The notes beneath the pieces are model-generated. The model made no database searches. It had not been told where the DNA came from and saw only the letters and a list, made by a program, of their open reading frames with translations. A stretch of DNA of 64,000 bases from Agrypnus murinus (lineage: Eukaryota; Arthropoda; Insecta; Coleoptera; Elateridae), in assembly GCA_929113105.1 (NCBI GenBank), contig OV816026.1, positions 117,393,025-117,457,024 on the forward strand, given 5' to 3'. The position numbers and the translations under genes are program-made. Positions within the stretch are counted from its first letter, which is position 1; the number at the start of each line of letters is the position of its first letter. Below are positions 23,491 to 34,674 of the stretch, one piece after another.

Positions 23491-23982
23491 TGTCAATGTA
23501 GCGATGAATTTTGTGAAGATGCCAAACGGCGAGTGGAAGTTTGTCGACCTTCAGTCATAGTGGCCAACAGAAACGAAACCATCGTTTCGTGCAGAGTAGC
23601 CCAATGGATATGTTCTGCAGACGCCCTCTGCTCCACAGCTTTAGATTATTACAATCGTTTCTGCAGATCGATGTTCCACGGTAAAAAGTGTACTCATCGA
23701 TGTTTAAACTCCATATCAATCCTTAGGCGTCAAGAAAAAGCTGCCAAGTTAAAAACGTGTAAGTGTGATGGACACGAAGAGTACGATTGTCCTAGAATTC
23801 AAAACAATATGGCTAGGTTGTGCTTCCATAAGAAAATGCATGAAGACACTACAGAAAGCGCCGGAGATATAGAGACGAACGTGATAAGAGACTATGATCC
23901 TTCGGTGGGAATTTCTTGTGGTTTTAAAATCAGTGTAATTTTGCTGTTTGCCGCAAACCTATTAACATTTGCGGTCACGTGA
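23491..23982 (+). CDS. GAS1/GFR-alpha-like receptor, coding exon 2 (second domain, GPI signal)
   Basis: Starts after a strong acceptor (CTTTTTCTTTTTCAG, ending 23490) and ends TGA 23980-23982. It completes the first Cys-rich repeat (CQCSDEFCEDAKRRVEVC) and contains the whole second repeat: CRVAQWICSADALCSTALD, FCRSMFHGKKCTHRC, CKCDGHEEYDC, and the hallmark NMARLCF close to the GAS1 consensus. An acidic linker (about 30 residues) leads to a hydrophobic C-terminus, ISVILLFAANLLTFAV, as expected of a GPI-anchor signal without a cytoplasmic tail. Total length (245 aa) is shorter than vertebrate GAS1 (about 345 aa), mainly in linkers. One N-glycosylation site (NET) is visible. Other members of the GFR-alpha family are the alternative, but the two-repeat plan and NMARLCF favour GAS1. 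Confidence 0.88.
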   Translation, partial: CQCSDEFCEDAKRRVEVCRPSVIVANRNETIVSCRVAQWICSADALCSTALDYYNRFCRSMFHGKKCTHRCLNSISILRRQEKAAKLKTCKCDGHEEYDCPRIQNNMARLCFHKKMHEDTTESAGDIETNVIRDYDPSVGISCGFKISVILLFAANLLTFAVT

Positions 23983-26900
23983 TTTACAGTGTTCCGCTCA
24001 TCATTTCAACCATCATCTACCTCGTTTCACCTGACAGTATTGGTATTATTATTTATGCTTAGTAACTTGATCTAACCTTCCAACTTAAATAAATTCACCA
24101 AAGTTGATGACTTCATTACTCAAACCCTACGTCACTGATAGTTCCTAGGATATTAACATTACCAATAGCAGTCATATGAATGGTTTGTTTAAGTTTCCAA
24201 TTGACCATTAGTTAATGGAAAGAGTAAATAATTAAATTGTACAAAATCTAGATATTTCTTAATTGAGATGTGCGTGTAGCTTGTGTGATTTATAGTGATT
24301 GTGTATTTAGTTAAAAAATAGTATATATAGTGACTTGTACAATAATAATCAAATTTAGATTAAGGATTAACTTAAATTCTTCTTAAATGAAGATTATTGT
24401 GTGTAGGTATTAATGAAACTTAAATTTCCAATGCACAGTTTTGCCAAATTTTTGCAGTGAAAGGTCAGTTTATTTATGTGGAATTTCTTGTGTTAATTTA
24501 TTTGAAGAAATAGTTTTCATCAAGTTTCTTCAATGGAGATGTAACCGGAGCAAACCCTCTGCTTGCTTCCACTGAAGATTTATCTGAAAAATTTCTAAGA
24601 CTATAAGACTGCTCTGGTAACCAAAGAAGCAATAATTGGAACCTTTACATGTTTTCAGAGAGAAGACATATTCAAGTATTGCAATAATAGAAGAATATCC
24701 AACTGTTGAAAAGAAATTTAAGACTTCAATGATATCTACAACACAAATCAAGAACCAAAGAGGCGCTTGAAGCTGTATATTGCTTTAAATTATTGAATTG
24801 CTTTATACAGACTGGCACTTCTTTCAGTATTCTTTATAAAAATAAATACGTATGTAACCGGATAACGGAAACGATTTCATAAAAACATTAAGTAATTTTA
24901 TATTTTGGAAATTGTGTACATTTGTCTGTTGAAGAAGAAATTTTATAGTCTTTAATCAAAACAAAAGATAGGAATTTTAACATAAATGTTTTCAACTTTA
25001 GGGACTTTCTACTTTACCAAGAAGAAGCTTATGTTCAGATACAATAATAGAAGAAAGTCCCATCTATTTCAAATAAATTTGTACAAATTGTTATAGCGTG
25101 ATTGAGATTTATTATGTATAAAATTTTTTATTTATATTTGTGTGTTGGGTAAATTTATTATTTCTAATTTAAAATAGATAACATATGGATCTGTTAAATA
25201 TTCTTCTTTATAATGTTCTTCATTTTTCCAAACCTCATTGTCAGTACCATAATGGAATTCAGAAATAAACACAGATCTGTATAAAAATGTGTAATGTACA
25301 AATTTTAGAAAAATTTGTCAAATTTAAAAAATAAACTATATTTATTTGTTACTTAGAACTTGTTTAGTGGTTGTGGTGGTAGCTGATATGTCTATTATGC
25401 TTTTTAATCTTCATCAGTCTGGTGCCGCGTTCACGGTGGTCCATGGCCAATTACGGTGCGCATTATACACGGAAAATATAGGCTTGGATGGGTCTAACTC
25501 TCGAAAAATAAAGATGAGACTCATGCCCTCATAATAGGAAATCATCGAAAGCGGGTTCTCCAAACCGACGGGAAGCGTAACACGGAGGTAATCTTTCATA
25601 TTTCTTTTTTTATCATTATTATTTAACCTCGAAACTTGACCGAAAATTAACTCGGCTTTGAATTACCGACAGAAGCTAAAACCCATTAATGTCTTGGTAT
25701 GGTGTAATTATTCCATTATAAAAGAATATCAAGAAAACGACTTAAACGTACCATGTGTGTCAAAAGTGTTAATTTTCTTTTTAATAGCTTCACGGAACGC
25801 AATGTAATGAGTATCAAAAGCAGTGTAGTTAATAAACATTTAGCATTTATTATTACTCTAATACAAGTATTACAAATGGGTGTAAAAAATTATTTAAAGC
25901 TTTAGGAAAAAGATATTTTTGAAGATATATTGAAGACAAGGAAGAAGACGCAAAGTTTCTACAGGTAGTGCTTTTTCTTCTTCCGTTAAACATCCAATAA
26001 TGATATACGAAAATTGTAACTGACCAATGTGCGTGCCTCCATAGCATTTTCTGATATCAAATCTTCAAATTATATATCGAAAACAAACATCGCCTACTAG
26101 ATTTCAATGCTCTTTTAGAAGGTTTCTTTACCAACTTATCAGAAACACTAGATTAAAATTACAAATATTTTTTGCAGCAAACAGATTTCTTATTCTTACT
26201 GAACTTTACCTCTTTATTTTGTTAAGAACTATGCATTAGATATTAAAAGTAAATAGTAAACAATGCCCTATGAGAAACTCTCCAATATATGTACCTATAT
26301 TTGAAGAACACTCTTCATATCCCAAATATTCTCTAGTGGTATTAGTTTATCCAGTGTCGATGTCAAGCTTGATAGTTGGATATACTATCAAGCATAAATA
26401 TCAATACTATTGGTATGTATATGGATATGAATATTGTGTTATTAATCGGTAAATATTGTATCGTTAGTTTTAGATTGTGAGTGCTACTAAGCAAGTGCAA
26501 GTATCTAGGTGTTGTTAACAATTATTGTACAGTTAACCAATTTTACAGACCATACTCGTCATTGGTTAGGTGAGATCAGTTTGTTTATTATTTCTTTGCC
26601 AATATAACGAGTTCCTGAATGAAGAGTAGGTTCTCTGTTAAAATGTAGTTACCAGCTCAACAGTAAAAGCAAACAATTTGAAACATTTTTTTAAATCAAT
26701 CGTGCCACCATGTTAAATTTAATATAAACAATAGACAGGCAGTCTTTTTATTGAACTTTGATTCAGTACTATACCATGTATTACTGATTGGGAAGAGTAG
26801 AGGATTATCACAACTATTACTATAATAAATCTGCTGGTAATGACTAGATACGAAATATTGTCGTACACGTCATAAAACGCATGTTTCTATTTACTTTCGT

Positions 26901-27161
26901 GTGTGTACGAGTATAATAGAGATATACGCAGCATTGCCGATACTATGGGTTTTACGTTTGCACCAATCGCTGCTGACCGCAGCAGTTAAATAACTACGAC
27001 CAGCCAGTACTACAACAAACTATCAACTACGTTACGTTTGACATCCCTCACCGTTCCAACTATATAAATCATCTACCAAGCGGCAGTTGCTTGCTGCGGA
27101 ACATCTACGCGGACCCGTCGCTGAAAACTATCAACCAACAATATTATCCACAACCCATACC
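23983..27161. other. 3' UTR and intergenic DNA, no further gene seen
   Basis: The beginning is the 3' UTR of the GAS1-like gene. The remaining AT-rich sequence has no supportable ORF. 25410-25600 is slightly GC-richer and coding-like on the minus strand but has no recognised domain. Confidence 0.35.
24088..24093 (+). promoter_or_regulatory. Candidate polyadenylation signal of the GAS1-like gene
   Basis: AATAAA about 105 bases after the stop codon. Further AATAAA hexamers at about 24838 and 25330 are alternatives, so the 3' end is not fixed. Confidence 0.35.
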
Positions 27162-27163
27162 TA

Positions 27164-28457
27164 CGAGGGTAGATTGAAAAGTTTCCGGAATGGGCAAGAA
27201 AACGCAGTAATTGAACAGGTTTTTGTTTTTATTTTTCAACATAATATCCTTGCAGGGCGATACACTTTTCCCAGCGGTGCTCCAACTTTTTTAAGCCTTC
27301 AGAAAAATATGATTTCGGGAACTCTGCAAAATAAGCTTTAGTGGCGGCGATGACCTCCTCATTTGACGTAAAGCGCTTGCCTCCGAGCCAAGTCTTCATG
27401 TTTGTGAACAAAAAGAAGTCGCACGGGGCCAGGTCTGGAGAGTACGGGGGATGCGGCACCACCTCGTAGCCCAATTCAACCAATTTAGCATTGGCGATTC
27501 GGGATGAATGGGCCGGCGCGTTGTCGTGATGGAAGAGCACTTTTTTTCGCTGCAAATGAGGCCGTTTCTCCTTCAAAATGCCGTTGAATTGATCCAATAA
27601 ATCGCTGTAGTATTGTCCCGTGATAGTTCTTCCCTTCTGCAAAAAGTCGATGTGTATCACACCTTGCGAATCCCAAAAAACGGTGGCCATGACCTTTCCA
27701 GCAGATGGGACAGTCTTTGCCTTCTTCGGAGCAGATTCGCCTGGAGAAATCCACTGTTTCGACTGCTGCTTGGTTTCTGGTGTGTAGTGGTGGATCCATG
27801 TTTCGTCCACGGTCACGAATCGGCGAAAAAAATCCGTTGGATTACGATTTAACAAGGCCAAACACTCTTTCGAAGTGGTCACACGATTTCGCTTGTTGTC
27901 CATAGTCAGCAAACGCGGCACCCATCGCGCCGAGAGCTTCCTCATGCCCAAATGTTCGTGCACGATATTTTGCACACGTTCATATGAGATGCCCGTGGTC
28001 TCTACTATTTCGCGCAACTTCACTCGTCGATCGGCTAACACGAGATCATGGACTTTATCGACCATTTCTTCATTTGTGGCCGTTTTTGGACGTCCACTGC
28101 GTGGTTCATCCTTGGTGCTCGTACGGCCACGTTTGAACTCGCTCACCCAGAAACTAATAGTCGAAAATGAAGGTGTGGATGTGCCATGAACTTTCTGCAA
28201 AATATCTCGTATCTCCGTCGCCGTTTTCCCGTCCATCCAGAAATGTTTGATGACTGCACGAAATTCGTTTTTATCCATTTTTGCAAAAGTGCCTGAATTG
28301 CTTCACAAGATATCCTAGTAAACATAAACGGAACGACGCACGTGTCTGAAAATTTGACAGCTTTCCTAAAATAGGTTAGCCTTGACAACCATCATAACAA
28401 TTTCACGATACGCGCGCCATCTCTTGCCCATTCCGGAAACTTTTCAATCTACCCTCG
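27164..28457 (-). mobile_element. Complete mariner element with perfect TIRs
   Basis: 1294 bp flanked by TA at 27162-27163 and 28458-28459. The terminal inverted repeats are identical for 36 bp, beginning CGAGGGTAGATTGAAAAGTT. Between them lies one uninterrupted transposase ORF. Identical TIRs, TA duplication and an intact ORF indicate recent insertion. It interrupts otherwise unremarkable DNA. Confidence 0.95.
27229..28278 (-). CDS. Mariner transposase, intact (DD34D)
   Basis: 349 codons, the usual mariner length (about 345-350). N-terminal paired-type HTH pair: first helix set about residues 1-55, second about 85-110 (LREIVETTGISYERV). Linker WVPRLL near residue 118. Catalytic residues: D in VTVDETWIHHY, D in LFHHDNAPAHSS, and the last D of YSPDLAPCDFFLF, with 34 residues between the second and third, the mariner signature. 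It catalyses cut-and-paste transposition at TA sites. Motif wording suggests the irritans-like side of the family, but I do not assign a subfamily firmly. The only ATG start giving the full HTH is at 28278. No lesion is visible. Confidence 0.95.
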   Translation of the reverse strand: MDKNEFRAVIKHFWMDGKTATEIRDILQKVHGTSTPSFSTISFWVSEFKRGRTSTKDEPRSGRPKTATNEEMVDKVHDLVLADRRVKLREIVETTGISYERVQNIVHEHLGMRKLSARWVPRLLTMDNKRNRVTTSKECLALLNRNPTDFFRRFVTVDETWIHHYTPETKQQSKQWISPGESAPKKAKTVPSAGKVMATVFWDSQGVIHIDFLQKGRTITGQYYSDLLDQFNGILKEKRPHLQRKKVLFHHDNAPAHSSRIANAKLVELGYEVVPHPPYSPDLAPCDFFLFTNMKTWLGGKRFTSNEEVIAATKAYFAEFPKSYFSEGLKKLEHRWEKCIALQGYYVEK

Positions 28458-28459
28458 TA

Positions 28460-30540
28460 CAATTCGAATCTAAAGAATCACCAACCAACCAGTTTCTACA
28501 GACTGGAGAGGCTAATACAGATTATAATGTCCAGAGGAAGAACACTAAGAAGGGATAAGTATTGGTTGAATCGATTGATCCACCAGCAGGAAATACAATA
28601 TCTGAAAGGCTCAGCATGTTTTGAGTGAATGAGTACCTAGTATCGGACATCTTTCAGAGTCTTATTAAGATATGTGGCAGCATGTCGTCATATTAATAAT
28701 AATTTGAGACAGATTACTTCTCTTATTGTTTTATCGAACTTGACAGTGGTAATATGCTTTCGCTGTGCTACAGACTTTCTTCGATGTGCTACTTCAATAA
28801 TTCAAAACGTGAGTTGGCTAATAGATTCTTTATTTTTGTTTTTTTTATTACAGTTTTACCAATAAATTGATAAAAACTTGGTATTTATGAATTAGTTCCT
28901 CACTCTCCAAGATTTTTGTGTCCTTGGGAGTTTTTAAATGCTTTTACTTCCTCATGTTTGCATTTTCTTAATTGGTTAGCAGTTAACTTGCCCAATCCCA
29001 ATTTCTACATTCAATTGTACATACCTATCATTGTTGAAAATAATATTCTAACTTTATTTCTTCATATATGACTTTTTTGTTATTTAATAGTTATACATTA
29101 TAGGAATGTATTGCGTTCGGTGACAAATCACAACAATAGATTGACCCTAGCATTGAAGTTGTACCGGTCCACTTTCAATATGAAAAATTTGTGCTTATGT
29201 TTTTAATTTTTCATTTATTATCTAGTTCTAGTATTTTATTTTTATTATTTCGTGAACTAGGATCTTTTCAATTTTTGCGTTTATTAGTTCTACATTAATG
29301 ATTGGACCACTGGCCCACTTGTCTCAATTCGTGATCGTCTTTTCTATAACACGTAAATGATACCTTTTTTTTTGAGGGCGGTATATCAGAAACTGATCTG
29401 ATTTAAAATTACGTGTCTAGCATTAAAGAACTTCAAAATCTTTAAAACTCCGGATAACGTTTCTGGAAAATTCATAGGAAAATAGTTTTTACTTGTTTTT
29501 ACCCAAAAAATTGGGAAAAAGTAAAATCGCTGCCGCCAGCCTAATTGTGCTCCTAACTGAAAACCGATTCTGAAGTTCTTATATGTGAGCCGCCGAATCG
29601 TTTGAGCCTATTGTCGACGTCAATGCAGCCTCCATCTTCAACTGCCGCACTCAAAGCCCCCTTGCGAACCTTTTCAGTCATATTTCCGCCGCTGGTAGAG
29701 ATATTAGTCCAGAAGAAATAGACATAAAAATATCCACAGTTGCAAATAATTAACAACATAAATAACAAGCTATTTTTTGCAAACACATTGGTATTGGGGT
29801 TCCAAATAATATGCGAGAGTTTTTCATCGATCCGGCGCGGTGGGTTAGTTATACGGGGCCAAAGGTCGCGAAGCATGTTTTTTGCAAATATCTCGAAAGC
29901 GGGGAGCTTTTTATTGCCAGTAATAGCTGAGACAATTTGCTACAAAAACGACCTGAAAAGGTTTTTTGAGATATAGTGCTTCAAACAATCGCGAGTGTCA
30001 CATTAGCGACTATACAGGGTGTGACAATAGTCCGTCCGCAAACCATGCAAAGTAATAAGCTAAACTAACAGCCAGGTAACTCTTTGGAAGCGAAATAAGA
30101 CACGAAAGCCAACTTATCATCCGCAAACCTTGTTGACCAAAAATCAAAGAATTAGCATAGATTTTCTACATTTTATAAGAAACTTACCGTTTTCTTTCTC
30201 CTACAGCTCCCGTACCTTACACATAGACCCAAATTAGTTTCACTTTTAACTATTTCCGTCTGCGTTCAATAACAAGAGAATAGATGATGTTTAATTTAGC
30301 TGTTTCTTTTTTTATTTTGATAGAGTTGCGAGGGCAGTTGTTCTTGAATTGTACTTCCATAATGACTGTTGCTATGCTTCAATAAAAACGAAACTACAGA
30401 ATATAACGAAAGCAAAACAAAATCAGTTTGAATCAGCAGAATAGTTATTTTTTGGAATAGTTAGAAACTCACTAACCATGTACTTTTTTTGATAAATGCA
30501 AATAAATATCAATCTGTGAATGTCAATAAACGTTTTCTGT
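28460..30540. other. Non-coding, probable transposon debris
   Basis: No gene. 29740-29990 has GC-richer sequence (AAATATCTCGAAAGCGGGGAG, TTTTTTGAGATAT) of the style seen at insect DNA-transposon ends. At 30013, TATACAGGGTGTGACAATAG is another ACAGGGTG-type end. Full elements could not be delimited. Confidence 0.3.
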
Positions 30541-30880
30541 GTTTATTTAGAGCTTGCTCTTCTACAATTTCTAGTTGTTGGACGTCACGTTGATACTCAT
30601 CTTTCCATTAGCTTGGTGGACGTCTTATCTTTTTACACTATACGTTTGGTTTCCAGTTGTAAAGTATAGTGCAGGTGCCCTCTTCTGATCCATTGTTATA
30701 AGGTGACCGAACCAGATAATTCTTCTTGCCTTCATTTCTTTTAGTATGTCACGGTTATGTATGGAATTATGAAATTTAAAGTTTATGCACAGCCCCGAGA
30801 ATTGTACACAATACTTTTCGTTCAAACCGCAGCAGTCTGTTGGAATATTTGTATTTAATGTCCAGCTCACACTCGTATTG
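30540..30880 (-). pseudogene. LINE RT 3' end fragment
   Basis: The translation contains ILKEMKARRIIWFGHLITMDQKRAPALYF, the familiar motif (R-R-x-x-W-x-G-H-x-x-R-M-D) near the C-terminus of RTE/CR1-type LINE polyproteins. Only this short piece remains, with stops on both sides. Confidence 0.55.
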
Positions 30881-32105
30881 GAATGGTTTAACTAGCACCT
30901 AATTCAAATCACGATTATTTAATACTGGTTTAACTATCAGGTTGTAAATGTTTAGTCTATCCAGTTATTTATTATATAAGTGGGGAAAGTTAGAAATTGT
31001 AAAGCAGGATGTGAAGTTGTCTCCCGACTCGCAGCAGAAAATGACAATCACAGAGCGCTGGAATCTGGACTTTTCCTTGTGTACAGTGCAATAGTGTCTT
31101 ATGTAACCTAATAATCGCTGTGAAGTAATTACTACTTAAGAAACGTACAATTTTAGCAATCGACCTAAAAAAAGAATTGAAGTCCAATATTTTTATCCAC
31201 GGTTATTTTATTTTGTGCTTTTGCTACTTATGAGAGGTTGACATTTTCTTCTGGCTTGGCTCGCGTTGCCCAATATCGATGTCGGTACCTCAAGACTAAT
31301 CATAAACTGTTCAAGGGATATATTCTAGAAGCAAACAGAACATTCTTAAAGTTATAGTTTAATAGTTAAAGTAATAAGAACAGCCATTTGCCAGGCACAA
31401 CATCTGGCAGGCACTTGTATTGACTGAGCTGATAACGGTATCTATGTTGAGTATCTCGAAATCTATAACCAACTGTGACCTTTAACCTATTAAGTTTTTC
31501 CTTGGATAATTATAATGATTTTTCTAATTTGCGTTTGTAATACGTTTATTAACGTCTATCAGTAGGAGTCGTTTATGGCTATCTATAAAAGTACACTGTA
31601 CTTTAATGAATTATAGAGTTAGTTAGTTTTTAAGGGTTGGATGGGTAATGCGTGGAATGTGACATCTTCAAACTGCAAGTATCTGTCAAAATTGTCAACC
31701 TCCGATAAATTTTTAATTAATATCGTTGAATTGGTTCGCTGTTTGTTGATTGTTACTTACATGAAATTTCACTTGAAGTTATGGTCTATTTTTACTTGGA
31801 AAGAAAGTTAGGTTTTGGATATTCCTAATTAGTAACATAAACAAGTCTCGCACCTACATCAAATCTGCTTGGACAAATCAGTAAGTCCAATTCATGTTTG
31901 TAATTTTATGGTACTATAAACAAGACACGTATCATCGATTTAATCATCTTTGCTTCTTTATTTTCTTTTCTAGTAGCTACTCGAAAGACAAATTCTGCTA
32001 TGTAAAAGGAACAAGTGCCGATGACACCCAATATTGTAGCCGTTTCAAGCAATATGAAGCATCCAAGTTCAAAAATGTCAAGAAATTGATCAAGTGGAAG
32101 GTTTA
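30881..32105. other. Non-coding, nothing recognised
   Basis: AT-rich. The small ORF at 31894-32124 ends in the adjoining mariner TIR and has no domain. Confidence 0.3.
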
Positions 32106-32107
32106 TA

Positions 32108-32937
32108 CGAGGGTCATTTTTTAAGTAAAAACCGTTTTATAATGGAGTAAAATAAACTTTATTTAATAACACAAATTATATCAAAAACTAAAATATGAAC
32201 ATTTTTTCAATTTTCAACATAGTCGCCATCAACGTTCAAGCATTTGTCAAGCCTTGGCACCAGCTTTTGGATCCCTTCATCAAAGAACTCTGCCGCCTGA
32301 CTATTAAACCAGTTCGTAACTGTTTCTTTAAGCATGTGATCATTGTCCAAACGTTTCCCACCGAGAAATTCCTTAAGTTTTGGAAAGAGATGAAAGTCTG
32401 ATGGTGCCAAGTCTGGGCTGTAAGGCGGATGATCCAGTACTTCCCAGTGAAAATTGTCCAGTTTCGTTTTTGTTCTTGCTGCAACGTGAGGCCGAGCGTT
32501 GTCGTGAAGCAGAACGACGCCGCTAGACAGTAGTCCTCGCCGGCGATTTTGAACAGCGCCCCTAAGCTTTAACAGTGTTTCACAATACCTCTCGGCATTT
32601 ATTGTCATTCCTCTTGGCAAAAAGTCTTCAGAAGAATGCCTTTCTACTGGGAGTTTGAATGATGCCATTCACTGGATTGACGTTTTATATCTGGAGTGTA
32701 GTACGCAATCCACGTTTCATCTCCAGTCACAATGTGACTCAAACAATTGTCACCATCCTTGTGGTAGCGCTGCAAAAAGGACAAAGAATGTGCTATTCGC
32801 TTTTGTTTATGTTCTTCTGTCAACATTTTTGGCACCCATCTCGCACACATTTTTTTGTAGTGAAGTTTGTCACTAACAATGTGATAAATTACCGACCTTG
32901 AAACTTGAGGGAATTTCTGATGAAGTTGTATTCGCCC
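32108..32937 (-). pseudogene. Mariner copy 1 of a second family, 5'-truncated and internally deleted
   Basis: The outer TIR begins CGAGGGTCATTTTTTAAG next to TA at 32106-32107. Reading leftwards, the transposase is present from mid N-terminal region: KFPQVSRSVIYHIVSDKL, ARWVPKML, catalytic VTGDETWIAYYTPDIK, then (after lesions) LLHDNARPHVA, YSPDLAPSDFHLF and the end LDKCLNVDGDYVEN. Compared with copy 2 at 63406, about 71 bp between HHSNS and the GILL segment are replaced by 5 bp, creating a TAG, and one base is lost just after. The 5' half and right TIR are missing. Confidence 0.9.
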
Positions 32938-33152
32938 ATATTTTATTTATTTGTAACACTAATAAAGTAACAAAAGTAATAACTAATTTATTTGAAGTGA
33001 TGGATGATGACAAATGATTCAAAAACTCAAGTGGGCGCCGAGTGTTACCAACTGTTACCAACTAACAAAAAATTCTCTAGACGACCAAAATATTTTTTGT
33101 ATTAAAATAAGAAAAAAGGGGATGCAAATTAGAAAAAATAGCATAAAATACT

Positions 33153-33252
33153 CGTTTTATAAGGGCATTGGCGCACTCATCCCATAGAAAAATTCGCCTG
33201 CGGCTCGTTTTCTAACTTGGGATTCGTGCGTCAAATCAACCCTTATAAAACT
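33153..33252. repeat. Hairpin repeat B
   Basis: Arms CGTTTTATAAGGG...CGCAC..ATCCCA and the inverse TGGGAT..GTGCG...CCCTTATAAAAC enclose a core that reads, on the complement, GAAAACGAGCCGCAGGCGAA. The same CGAGCCGC core occurs in the hairpin at 37974. Confidence 0.65.
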
Positions 33253-33355
33253 TGTTCTTTAATATACTATTATATGTTATTATTGAACGTTGAATGAATA
33301 TCATAGTAACATCATTCAACAGCGTCGTGGATATTTCTGACGAAAAGTGTATTCT

Positions 33356-34674
33356 AACCCAAGCAGCATTTTTAGTCGTCGCTACGTACCAGCAACTACC
33401 GGTGGAACTATTAAGTTTTAGCCACTAGTCACAAGCACGTAATTGCTACGGGTTTGTTACGTGCCTGGAACCAAAATGGGGAACAATTCTTGGGTAGCAG
33501 GTACGTGGCGGCGTAGTAATTGCTACTTTCGTGGAACTTCTTTTCTCTTTGACACATTATGTCGCGTGGTTGCTCTCTCTCTTGCTCTTGCATCTTAACA
33601 AATATTCTATCATTTTCTATACTATATAATGCTGGATCGTGTCACAAAATGAATTACCAATTTATTTGTAATACGTACCTAATACAAAGAGCGATGAAAT
33701 GTTTGATTATTTTGTCATTCCAGTACACCAAAATTATAAACCATTGCAACTTTTCGGTTAAATATGATGATGATAGATCGAAAAATAACAACGCGCCTTC
33801 TTTAAATATATTTTTTAGTAAAAAAATGTCTAATAAAACATGATAAATATACACGAAATACTTATAAGTTGATATACATGATAGAAACCATTTTTATATT
33901 ATTCCTGTTATGTTCTTTTATGTGTTTAAATAAAAGATACTCAATTATTGTCATTAATTAACTTTATTAATATTGAGTGAGCAGGGCGAATTACATACAC
34001 AATGCATAGACTATAGAAGACGTGTATCCTCCAAGCCGGCTCGAGTGTTACTGACGCTCGCCGGCTCGCCCAGGGAACGGGCCAGGATGCCAGGATTGGT
34101 TAGTTACATCACTACAAATAAATGTTGCCAGCTTCAAGCTACATACATAACAATCCCTAAGGCAGAATTTGGCATCAATTTGTTATTTTTATTGAAGGTT
34201 ATATAGTAAAACATCTATTAACAATCATAACAAATTGCAAATTGATTAATGATTATTGATTAATCCAACATTTTAAAAGTAAATATGGAGATGGAGTAGT
34301 TTACGAAAAATTACTTTAATGTGATTCTCCTGGGTAGCAAAAACGTAAGTGTTACATTCAATACTACTGTAAGGTTTTAAAAACTTTAAAGTAGTTTCGG
34401 GCAAGTTACTGCTACAATCATAATACCACTTTGAAGTCGCAACGACTTTAAAGTAAGTATACTAAGTGGCAATACCTTTCCACATACTTTAATAGTTACT
34501 CAGAAGTAATGAAACTACATAGTTCCAATAAATAGTAGAAACAACTACACAATTACTAAAATATTCCGAATTGAAGAAATTAAACCTATAAAGTCATAAA
34601 TTTAGGTGCAGTTACGTAACAACTACTCAATCAAAGTTCCGATCTCAGTTACTGCTACTTAAATGCTGCTTGGG
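33356..34674. mobile_element. Candidate TIR element (CCCAAGCAGC ends)
   Basis: CCCAAGCAGCATTT at 33358 and its inverse AAATGCTGCTTGGG at 34661-34674 bracket 1.3 kb. TACGT/GTTACG, GTAGCAGTAAC-type and GCAACTAC-type motifs recur inside both ends, and two short internal GGGTAGCA segments are seen. No target duplication or transposase ORF was found, so the superfamily is open. Confidence 0.5.
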
